Below, in pieces: positions 22,824-30,906 of a DNA stretch of 64,000 nt (the stretch's first letter is position 1; each line of letters starts with the position of its first letter). Source of the stretch: JAVBQJ01 sp031549115 (GTDB taxonomy: Bacteria > Verrucomicrobiota > Lentisphaeria > Victivallales > Victivallaceae). The stretch is from positions 4,055 to 68,054 of the forward strand of contig JAVBQJ010000023.1 of NCBI GenBank assembly GCA_031549115.1, in the 5' to 3' direction. Under the pieces are notes generated by a model. The model did not search any database. It was not told where the DNA came from and worked only from the letters and a program-made list of their open reading frames with translations. The translations under genes and the position numbers were made by a program.

Positions 22824-25800
22824 TTGCGCCGGCGGGGGCGATTCCGTTTCAAGCTCTGGTGGTTGCGGCTGCTGCATGTGTTGCCGGCCGCGCTGCTGGG
22901 GCTGTTGTTGTTTTATTGGGTCGTCACCAGCTCCTGGTTTCTGCGTTACGCGGTGCTGCCGCGGCTGTCGCAGGTCACCGAAATGCCGCTGTCGGCCCGG
23001 TCGGTGGATTTTGAATTATGGCAGGGCCGTCTGACCCTCACCGATTTCGCCGCCGGGAACGAGGACTCCGGATTGTTCTTCTGCCGCGGCAAAACGCTCA
23101 CCGCCCACCTCCGTTACCGGGAACTGTGGCGCGGCGTGATTGCGCTGGACGATATTTCCACCGCCGCAAGCGAGGTCCGCATCACCATTCCGGTCGGCAA
23201 AGCACGATCCGGCGCTCCGGCTGCTTCCCGGCGGTCGCCGCTGCAAGTGCATCTCACCCGCCTGGCGGCCTCGGATTCCCGATTGCAACTGATCTGGGAA
23301 CACCAACTCACCGGCCAACGTTTCGATCTGCGGCTGCGGGAAATCGACGCCACTATGGATCAATTGCGCAATGGCGCCGTCAGCAAACTGGAATTCGCCT
23401 GCCGTCCAGACTATACGGACGACTGGATGGCGCTGCGCGCCGGGCGCGCCCACGGCGACTGGCAGCTGGAATTCGACGAACGCCTGCATCTGACCGGAAG
23501 CGACTGGTCCACCTTCCTGGAAGACGGCGCGGGGCGCTTCGGCGGCTTCGACTGGCCCGCTTCGCCGACCACGAGTCGGATTCAATTCCGGGACGACAAG
23601 TGGAACTTTGTGGAACTGCGGGGCAAAAGCAGCGCCCCGGACTATACCGGCAGCAGCTTCGATATCGCCGGAGCGCTGTCCCTGGATGGCTTTGCGGTCG
23701 CGGCGGGAAGCAAACTGCATTTGACGCCGCCACTGCTGCGGGACTGGTTCGGCGAAACCGGCGGCGCCATGAATGCCGACCTCACCGTGGAGGGCGCCGG
23801 AAGCTATCGCCGGCCGGCCGGGAAAATCCGCTTCGACTGGCGGCACCGGGGCTCGCTCGATTGGGCGGGAAGCCTTCTGGATCTGCCGCCGTTCCGTGCC
23901 GCCGGTGAGTTCCGTATCGAACTCGACCGGGACAACCGCAGTCTGACTCTGGCCGACACCGATATCACGGTCACTCCGGGCGAAGCCGCCGACGCGATCC
24001 GGCTGCAGGTCCCCACCGAACACCCGGTAACTTACCACTGGGGCAGCCACGCGTTCGCCGATCATGCCGGACAGATCCGGCTCCTGTTCCAACAGCTGCC
24101 GGTCACGCTGCTGACCCGGGTTTTTCCGCTGCCGTCCGGCTGGGAATTGGCCGCCGGAACCGCCTCCGGACAATTGTCGCTGGAGACGCTCGCCGGAACG
24201 CCGCAGCTCGGCGCCACCGGAGAAATCACCGCCGCCGCACTGACTCTGGAAACACCGGCAGGGCCCGGCGAGGCGGGCGACCTGTATCTGGGATTCGCGC
24301 TCACCGGTACGCAAACGCAATGGCGCCTGCCCCGTTGGCACTTATCCTACCGGCGCGACGGCCGGGAGCTGATGCGGCTGGACGGAAAGGCCGACTGGAA
24401 TGTGCAAGAGCATGCCGTCGACTTCCGGCTCGAGGCGCCGCTGCTGGAAAAGGAATTGCTTCCGCCACAGCAGCAGGAACAATTCGAAGCATGGCAAGCG
24501 CGTCTGAAAATACAAGACCTGCAAGGAGTGATACAAGGGCGCTTCCGTCCGGGAATTCTGCATCTGGATCAGTTGGAATTCAATTCCGGACCGCTGCGCC
24601 TGGCGCTGGAGCCGCAGAATTTTTCCGCCGGCACCGGCTGGGACACGACCCGCTGGCGCCTGACTCTAGACCGGTGGCCAATGACCGAAACGGCAACGCT
24701 GTCCGGAAATGCCGGGCTGGAGTGGCAGCAGCGGCAACTCCGTTGGAGCGCCGCCTGGCATCTGGACAATCCGGAACGGCTCGGAGCACTCGACGGCACC
24801 TGCGACGGCGGCTGGAACGGAGACACCGGGCAATTGACGATTCATAAGCTGACCTGGGATGGCCCGGAAGCCGGCTCCGGGAGCGTGTTGCCGTTCGTCT
24901 GCGACTGGGAATCGCGCCGGCTGTTGTCGCCGCTGCAATTGGACTGGCAGGATTTGAAGCCGCGGCTGCTGCTGCCGCCGCTGCACGAAGGCATGTTGGC
25001 GGGGAAAGCGGTACTGTTGCAGGAATCCGACCGCTGGCAGGCGGCGGTCACACTGGAAAGCACGGCGCCGTTTTTCGCGCCGTTGCCGCAAACCGCCGAC
25101 TGGCCGCTGGCCCCCACGGCCCACATCCTGTTCGAATGGCCCTTTGACAGCCCGGAAGTGGAGGTACGCGCAACGCTGGAACAGAATACCGGAAGCGAGG
25201 CCCCGCAATACGATCTAAATACCGAATTCCGCTGGAATCCGGCGACCGGCGCGGGCGCGGGCGAAATCGGCATCCTGGCGTTGCGCCCGCCGCAAAATCC
25301 CCTGTGGTCGCTGCATCACTCCGAGCTCAAATTGCAGTTCCGGCCGCACTATTGGGAGGTGACCGGACAATTATGGGCGGCAATTTCAGATTATCTGCAG
25401 GCCAGCGCCGAAGTGCGGCTGACGGCGACGCCGGAAGCGGTGACCCTGTCGCAATGCGACGGCCGCGTGACCACGCCGGCGGCGGAGCCGGCGCTGGTCT
25501 GGACGGCATCGGCGCACTGGGGCCTGACGGCGCCCGAACAAACCGACATTGAGCTGCGGATCAAAAAATGGAATCAGCCGCTGCTGCAACGCCCCGAAGA
25601 TATTCTTTCCGGACCCGCGGCGGAAGCCGCGACGGCGACAACGCCGGCGCAGCCGTGGCAGTTCGATTTCGGGCCGCGCCTGTGGCAATGCCGTTTCCGC
25701 ATCGACGACTTCACACCGGTGGCGGGAATCTCCGGCAAGGCCGACGGAAACTGGAAGGGCCAAGGCGGCGTCTTCGAGTTTCAGGCTTCCCAATTGAGCT

Positions 25801-26555
25801 GCAACGGCGCCGAGATGCAGTTGGACGCCTCGTTGTGCAACATCGCTGACGATTATCCGCAATTCACGCTGCGTCTCCTGGGCGTCAATCTGGATACGGC
25901 CATATGGTGGCAGTCGCTGTATCATCGTTTTTCCACCAACAGCGGCATCATCCGGCAAGTGGAAATGGAGCTGGCCGGAAGCGCCGCGCCCCCTCCCCGC
26001 TTCTGGGACGACCTGACCGGCCGTACCGAAATGCGGCTGGAAACCGTGGATATCGAAAACCAGTTTCAGCAAACCACGATCGGGCAATTGCTGTTTCTGC
26101 CGCTGGAAGCCTATCTGCGCATCCGTACGTTCCTGCCGGGGGGCTCCGGCGGCTGGATTCCGCAGGTGGGAGGTTTCAACCGGGATTTTCTGTCGCTGTT
26201 CCAGAACACCCGGCGCTTTACCTTCGACCGGGGAGCGATCCGGCTCACCGGCGCCGACGGTTTGATCACCGTGGAACAATTCGACTTTTACGGCACCGAC
26301 ATCGATCATCTGCAATTCGCCGGTACCGTCGGCTGCGGCAGCCGCCGGCTGCTCGATCTGAATTCCACCATCGACTTTCAGGGGCTGATCGTACCGCTGG
26401 AGCTCAGCGGCACACTGGAGGAGCCACAGGTTCAATGGGACGAAACCACGCTGCGGATTTTTTCCGACAACGCGGTTTCATGGAGTTCCCGCCTGCTCGA
26501 TACCGGCGCCGAATTGCTCAGCACCGGCACCGAACTGTTTTCTTCCGGAAAATGA
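22824..26555 (+). CDS. AsmA-family giant envelope protein, 1243 residues
   Basis: The frame starts at TTG 22824, with GGGAG about 9 bases upstream; no ATG is suitably placed. One N-terminal membrane helix (LLHVLPAALLGLLLFYWVV) is followed by about 1200 residues of beta-rich repeats. The C-terminus (FDRGAIRLTGADGLITVEQF..., LSGTLEEPQVQW) is typical of AsmA/DUF3971 proteins. The family role is transport of lipid or control of outer-membrane assembly in the periplasm. It is the last gene of the GYF operon. A second member of this type, 917 residues, lies on the other side of the yicC block. Confidence 0.8.
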   Translation: MRRRGRFRFKLWWLRLLHVLPAALLGLLLFYWVVTSSWFLRYAVLPRLSQVTEMPLSARSVDFELWQGRLTLTDFAAGNEDSGLFFCRGKTLTAHLRYRELWRGVIALDDISTAASEVRITIPVGKARSGAPAASRRSPLQVHLTRLAASDSRLQLIWEHQLTGQRFDLRLREIDATMDQLRNGAVSKLEFACRPDYTDDWMALRAGRAHGDWQLEFDERLHLTGSDWSTFLEDGAGRFGGFDWPASPTTSRIQFRDDKWNFVELRGKSSAPDYTGSSFDIAGALSLDGFAVAAGSKLHLTPPLLRDWFGETGGAMNADLTVEGAGSYRRPAGKIRFDWRHRGSLDWAGSLLDLPPFRAAGEFRIELDRDNRSLTLADTDITVTPGEAADAIRLQVPTEHPVTYHWGSHAFADHAGQIRLLFQQLPVTLLTRVFPLPSGWELAAGTASGQLSLETLAGTPQLGATGEITAAALTLETPAGPGEAGDLYLGFALTGTQTQWRLPRWHLSYRRDGRELMRLDGKADWNVQEHAVDFRLEAPLLEKELLPPQQQEQFEAWQARLKIQDLQGVIQGRFRPGILHLDQLEFNSGPLRLALEPQNFSAGTGWDTTRWRLTLDRWPMTETATLSGNAGLEWQQRQLRWSAAWHLDNPERLGALDGTCDGGWNGDTGQLTIHKLTWDGPEAGSGSVLPFVCDWESRRLLSPLQLDWQDLKPRLLLPPLHEGMLAGKAVLLQESDRWQAAVTLESTAPFFAPLPQTADWPLAPTAHILFEWPFDSPEVEVRATLEQNTGSEAPQYDLNTEFRWNPATGAGAGEIGILALRPPQNPLWSLHHSELKLQFRPHYWEVTGQLWAAISDYLQASAEVRLTATPEAVTLSQCDGRVTTPAAEPALVWTASAHWGLTAPEQTDIELRIKKWNQPLLQRPEDILSGPAAEAATATTPAQPWQFDFGPRLWQCRFRIDDFTPVAGISGKADGNWKGQGGVFEFQASQLSCNGAEMQLDASLCNIADDYPQFTLRLLGVNLDTAIWWQSLYHRFSTNSGIIRQVEMELAGSAAPPPRFWDDLTGRTEMRLETVDIENQFQQTTIGQLLFLPLEAYLRIRTFLPGGSGGWIPQVGGFNRDFLSLFQNTRRFTFDRGAIRLTGADGLITVEQFDFYGTDIDHLQFAGTVGCGSRRLLDLNSTIDFQGLIVPLELSGTLEEPQVQWDETTLRIFSDNAVSWSSRLLDTGAELLSTGTELFSSGK

Positions 26556-26580
26556 ACCGGCGCCGCACGACACTAGTATC

Positions 26581-26604
26581 ATAAAAAAAATTCGTTTTTT
26601 TTAT
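26581..26604. terminator. AT-only 10-bp hairpin with TTCG loop
   Basis: ATAAAAAAAA (26581-26590), TTCG, TTTTTTTTAT (26595-26604) form a perfect inverted repeat 25 bases after the AsmA-like stop. It may end that transcript (rightward it has its own U-tract) or act as an UP-like element, as it ends 10 bases before the next -35 box. Confidence 0.5.
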
Positions 26605-26614
26605 GCGACTGGTA

Positions 26615-26643
26615 TTGACTTTTTTGTATTACTTTGCTATAAT
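26615..26643 (+). promoter_or_regulatory. consensus sigma-70 promoter of cassette B regulator
   Basis: TTGACT (26615-26620), a 17-base spacer and TATAAT (26638-26643), 30 bases before the ATG. The bases around the -10 (TTTGCTATAATA) are shared with the cassette A promoter. Confidence 0.8.
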
Positions 26644-26673
26644 ACATACAAAACACCAAGGATTCTATAAAAA

Positions 26674-27837
26674 ATGGCGATAATATACGATAAAATGCTA
26701 CAATTATTATCCCGCCCGCCTTCACGCAGCGGACTGCGGCTGAAAAGCGAGCGGGAATTGGCCCGGATTTTCAACGTCAACCCCCGGAGTACGAATTACG
26801 CGTTGTCGCTGCTGGAAAAAGACGGCATCATCGAACGCCGCCAGGGCAGCGGCAGTTTCGTGCGCAAGATCCCGTTTCTGGCGCCGGCGCTGCCGGACGA
26901 ACCGGTGAAGATCGATCCCTTTATCACCAGCGTCGAGGGCAACTGGCTGCAGGAGAGCGAAAAACCGATGCGTCACTTTGAAATCGCCCTGTGGGGTGTT
27001 TGCAGCGACGGCTGGGCGGACGCGGAATTGCGGCGGGGCATCATCGAGCGCCTGAAGCGGGATGGTCACGGAGTGACTTCTTTCGCCCCCAACACGATGC
27101 GCCGTCAGCTCGAGGAGTGCGGCCTCCAATTCGACGCTTCACTGGTTTTTACCCAGGCGATAGACGAGTTTCAAACCTTGGGCTTTCCGGCCAGCCATCC
27201 ATTGCTTTACATCGCGGACGGCAATCAATCTTCGGTGGTGTCGCCGATCGCCCGCTATGATTTCTTTGAAATGTTCGATCGCGGCGCCCAATTGTTTCGC
27301 CAGAACGGCATCCGCCGGGTGGCCGGCATCGGCCTGTCGGATTATGCCCGGCGGGTGGACGCGGTGAATTTCGAGTGGGCCTGCCGGGTTCATCAGCTGG
27401 AATGCCTGCAAACCTTCGATTGCCGGCAGGAGACGGAGGCGGTTCGCGAAGCCGCCGACCGCATCTTTCCGGCGGGCCGGCCGGAGCTGTGGCCGGAGGG
27501 CCTTTTCGTTTCGGACAACATCATCATGCATCTGGTCTGGCCGTTTCTCTACCGCAACGGCCTGCGCCCGGGCGAGAATGTGGCGGTGATCACCCACAGC
27601 AACCAGGGGGATACGCTGCCGCCGCCGTATGATTGGAGCCGGCTGGAATTCCAGCCATACCGTTTCGGCCGCCACTGCGCCGAAACCCTGTTGCGGCCGA
27701 TGCTCTTTGCCGGTGAAGACATCGAGCTGCTGGCCATGTCCGCCCACTGGATCGCCGGAGAAACATTGACTTTGAAGCAGAACCCGCGGAATGATAAATC
27801 CCGAAAAGGCAAAGGAGGTAACCGTAACCAGGAATGA
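26674..27837 (+). CDS. GntR-type regulator with LacI/PBP1-like sensor domain (cassette B)
   Basis: The protein has 387 residues. The winged helix is at residues 3-65 (LKSERELARIFNVNPRSTNY, then DGIIERRQGSGSFVRK). Residues 90-370 resemble the sugar-binding-like effector domain of LacI/GntR hybrids. It heads a cassette with a pseudopilin (60 bases downstream) and a DUF4838 enzyme. The stop overlaps an ATG of a 28-codon frame (27834-27920). A strong Shine-Dalgarno-like AAAGGAGGTAA lies at 27811-27821, just before the stop. The effector is unknown. Confidence 0.85.
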   Translation: MAIIYDKMLQLLSRPPSRSGLRLKSERELARIFNVNPRSTNYALSLLEKDGIIERRQGSGSFVRKIPFLAPALPDEPVKIDPFITSVEGNWLQESEKPMRHFEIALWGVCSDGWADAELRRGIIERLKRDGHGVTSFAPNTMRRQLEECGLQFDASLVFTQAIDEFQTLGFPASHPLLYIADGNQSSVVSPIARYDFFEMFDRGAQLFRQNGIRRVAGIGLSDYARRVDAVNFEWACRVHQLECLQTFDCRQETEAVREAADRIFPAGRPELWPEGLFVSDNIIMHLVWPFLYRNGLRPGENVAVITHSNQGDTLPPPYDWSRLEFQPYRFGRHCAETLLRPMLFAGEDIELLAMSAHWIAGETLTLKQNPRNDKSRKGKGGNRNQE

Positions 27838-27897
27838 CTCTACGGTTGGCGTCGGATTTTCACGTTGTTGTAAAACATGTAACAAGGAAATTGACTC

Positions 27898-28566
27898 ATG
27901 AAAAAATTCACTCTAATTGAACTCCTGGTTGTTATTGCCATTATCGCAATTCTCGCCAGCATGTTGCTGCCGGCGCTGGCCAAGGCCCGGAAAAAGGCGC
28001 AGGAAATTACCTGCGTCAGCAATCTGAAGCAGATCGGCACCGCCTGTCACCTGTACTCCGTCGACGACGGGTCGTATTGGCCGGTCACCGCGGGATTGCC
28101 GGGCTGGCCGCAGTTTCCCGAGGGGGAGCGCTATGTCAGCATCATCGGCTGGGGGCGAACCTGGATCAGCGAGGTGGAGCGCTACAACGGCTACCTGATC
28201 ACCAATCTGGCGCAAGCCAATGTCCCGCAGGAAAGCTATACCTACAACCGGGTTTACCAGTGTCCGCTGAGTCAACATGTCACCGGTTATGGACAGACCT
28301 GGGAGCTGAGCAAGGATTTCTGGGCAGTGCACGAGCCGCCGCAGATAAGCTCCTGGAAGAGTCCGTCGAGCAAGTACGTCATCACCGACATCGATCTGTC
28401 CGTGGCGTCAAACCCGTACTTCTGGCAGGCCACGGTGTCGGGCGGCGGCGGCTGGCTTATCGATGAACTCCGTCATGACCGGGGCAACAGCGTATTGTTC
28501 GCGGATGGGCACGTCGCGGTCGTCAAGCTGGAGAACGGCCCCAATTTCCAATTGCTGGATAACTGA
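27898..28566 (+). CDS. type II secretion-like pseudopilin, H-X9-DG family (cassette B)
   Basis: The protein has 222 residues starting MKKFTLIELLVVIAI. The hydrophobic helix is residues 4-30 and the C-terminal motif is HDRGNSVLFADGHV, exactly H-x9-DG. AAGGAA precedes the ATG. The residue before Phe is Lys, not the canonical Gly of prepilin peptidase sites. It lies between a regulator and a DUF4838 enzyme (27-base gap), the same order as in cassette A. Confidence 0.92.
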   Translation: MKKFTLIELLVVIAIIAILASMLLPALAKARKKAQEITCVSNLKQIGTACHLYSVDDGSYWPVTAGLPGWPQFPEGERYVSIIGWGRTWISEVERYNGYLITNLAQANVPQESYTYNRVYQCPLSQHVTGYGQTWELSKDFWAVHEPPQISSWKSPSSKYVITDIDLSVASNPYFWQATVSGGGGWLIDELRHDRGNSVLFADGHVAVVKLENGPNFQLLDN

Positions 28567-28593
28567 ACTGTCGCCGAATCCGGGAGAATAGCG

Positions 28594-30837
28594 ATGAAGA
28601 AATTTTGTTTGTGTGTTTGCCGGGTCGCCGCCCTGTTGCTGGGCGGAGCGGCGATGGCGCAGTGGGAAAACGCGCTGGCTCCACAGGGGATTCCGGTGGA
28701 GTGGCCGGCCGCGGAAGCCCGCACGATCGTGTTGACCGCCGAGGCCACCCCGCAAGAGCGGTTCGCGGCGCAACTGCTGCAGAATGCCGTCCGCAAGATG
28801 ACCGGTGTCGAATGGCCGGTGGCGGCGGAAGCTCCCGCGGGCCGCGGAATCTATCTGGGAACCGAGGATGCTCTGGCGCCGGACGGTTACCGGTTGCGTG
28901 AAGAAAACGGCGACTGGCACTTCACCGGCGGCGTCCGCCGGGGACCGGTCAACGCGGTACTGGCTTTTCTGGAAGAGGACCTGGGTTGGCGTCATTACAC
29001 GATTTTCGGTACGGAGTCGTTTCCCGACCTGCGCGGTAAAAAGCTGCACGTGGTACCGCGCGCCTACAATCCGCCGCTGGAGGTCCGCGAAGTCCATATC
29101 CGGGAGGCGTGGGATCCGGATTGGGTGCTGCTGAACCGGGCGGCGCCGATGTTCGATCCGATCGGACCGCAGGTGAACCGTGACGCCGGCGGCGTCCGCC
29201 ATTATCCGGTGGGCGGCTGGTTCGCCCACTCGTTTGCCAGGCTGGCTCCCGATTCGGCGTTGCTGGCCGGGCACCCGGAGTATTTCGCCGAAATCAACGG
29301 CGTGCGCCAAGCCGGAAATATCTGCCTCAGCAACCCGGAAACGCTGAAGATCGTGGTGGCCAACGCACTGAAAATTCTGGACGCCCAACCGGACGCGGAT
29401 CTCTTCGGCATCTCCCAGAACGACGGCGACAACGTGATCTGTACTTGTCAGGAGTGCCGGGCCGTGGCCGAAGCCGAAGGCGGCAATTGCGGTCCGCTGT
29501 TGAACTTCGTGAACCGGGCGGCGGAGCTGATCGCCCGGAAGTACCCGGACTGCAAGATATCCACCCTGGCCTACATGGAAACCTATCAGCGCCCGAAGAC
29601 CATCCGTCCGGCGAAAAATGTGGTGGTCTTTCTGGCGACCGACCGGCACGCGTGGAACAATCCGTTTCATTACGTCGATGAAACCGACGGCTTCCGCCGG
29701 GCGCTGGCGGAGTGGAACGACACCGGCGCCGAAATTCACATCTGGGACTATGTCTTCGGCGACAACCAGCACTGGCTGAACCCTTCGCCGAACTTCGACG
29801 CGGTGGCATACAATCTGCGCTTTTATCTGCGGAACGAAAACGTCACCGGCATGCTGCTCCAGGACAATTATTGCAGCACCGGCGATTCCCGCGGCGCGCT
29901 CAAGAACTGGCTGATGACCAAACTGATGTGGAATCCGGACTGGGATGTCCGCGCGCTGGAGCGGGATTTCTGCTTCGGCTACTATGGTGCCGCCGGTGAA
30001 TACATGCAGCAGTACAACGAGCTGCTGCGCCGGGAGTGGGAACGCTATCACGGTTCGGTGCGGCCGGCAAACCGGACCGGTTTCACGGTCGGTCCGGGGT
30101 TCCACGCCGAAGCGAAAGCCCTGCTGACGCAGGCGCTGCAGGCGGTCGCGGGCGACGCCTTCCTGACCCGCGAGGTGGAGCGCGAAATGCTTTGTCTCGA
30201 CTATCAGGAGCTCAATTCCGGCCGCCGCAACGACGAGAGCATCGCCGCTTATCTGGCCCGCCTGGAAACATTCCGCGCCAAATGCGCCGAGCTGGGCATA
30301 GAGAGTTTCGCCGAGGCCCAGGCGCCGTCCAGCAAGTTCGCCGCCTGGAAATTCGGTCAACTGCGCCAGGAGCAGACTGTGGAGTATCCCGGAACCCAGT
30401 TGTATTGGCTGGACAGTCCACGGCTTTACGACCTGGGCACCACCAGCGCCCGAATCGTCGACGACGCGCTGGTGCCGGGCGGTTTCGCCATCTTCCAACC
30501 CCCGTCCAGGGATTGGACGGTTCAATGGCCGACCGGCGGCGATTTCGGCTTCGAAACCAAATACATGCTGCGGATACGGGTGCGCGCCGGCAAGATCCAC
30601 CGGACGGACGGAACGGCGCTGTGCTTCGGGCTGCACCCCGACTTCAATTGCGACGTACCCGCCTCGGCGCTTTCGGAGGACGAATACCGTTGGGTGGAGA
30701 GCGGCCAATGGGTCAAGCGGCCGGCCGGACAAAACATCTACATCTGCCAGCCGGAATCGGGCGTGACCGACGGCATCTACATCGAACGGGCGGAATTCGT
30801 CCCGGAACCGGAGTGGCAAAAAGCCCACTCGAAATAA
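28594..30837 (+). CDS. secreted DUF4838 protein (glycosidase-like) (cassette B)
   Basis: The protein has 747 residues with a signal peptide (CRVAALLLGGAAMA). Residues 40-150 resemble the N-terminal alpha-glucuronidase-like domain. DUF4838 follows (about 210-480), with the conserved SQNDGDNVICTCQECRA segment (C-x-C-x2-C) and an IWDYVFGDN motif. A C-terminal beta-sandwich (about 590-740) may bind carbohydrate. DUF4838 proteins are often found with polysaccharide-degrading enzymes and share features with GH67/GH115; activity is not established here. GGGAGAA precedes the ATG. It ends the cassette before a strong terminator. Confidence 0.85.
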   Translation: MKKFCLCVCRVAALLLGGAAMAQWENALAPQGIPVEWPAAEARTIVLTAEATPQERFAAQLLQNAVRKMTGVEWPVAAEAPAGRGIYLGTEDALAPDGYRLREENGDWHFTGGVRRGPVNAVLAFLEEDLGWRHYTIFGTESFPDLRGKKLHVVPRAYNPPLEVREVHIREAWDPDWVLLNRAAPMFDPIGPQVNRDAGGVRHYPVGGWFAHSFARLAPDSALLAGHPEYFAEINGVRQAGNICLSNPETLKIVVANALKILDAQPDADLFGISQNDGDNVICTCQECRAVAEAEGGNCGPLLNFVNRAAELIARKYPDCKISTLAYMETYQRPKTIRPAKNVVVFLATDRHAWNNPFHYVDETDGFRRALAEWNDTGAEIHIWDYVFGDNQHWLNPSPNFDAVAYNLRFYLRNENVTGMLLQDNYCSTGDSRGALKNWLMTKLMWNPDWDVRALERDFCFGYYGAAGEYMQQYNELLRREWERYHGSVRPANRTGFTVGPGFHAEAKALLTQALQAVAGDAFLTREVEREMLCLDYQELNSGRRNDESIAAYLARLETFRAKCAELGIESFAEAQAPSSKFAAWKFGQLRQEQTVEYPGTQLYWLDSPRLYDLGTTSARIVDDALVPGGFAIFQPPSRDWTVQWPTGGDFGFETKYMLRIRVRAGKIHRTDGTALCFGLHPDFNCDVPASALSEDEYRWVESGQWVKRPAGQNIYICQPESGVTDGIYIERAEFVPEPEWQKAHSK

Positions 30838-30852
30838 CATAGCAGGCGAAAG

Positions 30853-30890
30853 AAAGGCCGCTTTCCGGATTAAAACGGAAAGCGGCCTTT
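30853..30890. terminator. strong bidirectional terminator
   Basis: A perfect 15-bp stem, AAAGGCCGCTTTCCG (30853-30867) and CGGAAAGCGGCCTTT (30876-30890), with an 8-base loop, flanked by A and T runs. It separates the convergent DUF4838 and GH3 genes. Confidence 0.92.
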
Positions 30891-30906
30891 TGGCAGCACC
30901 GGAGCC

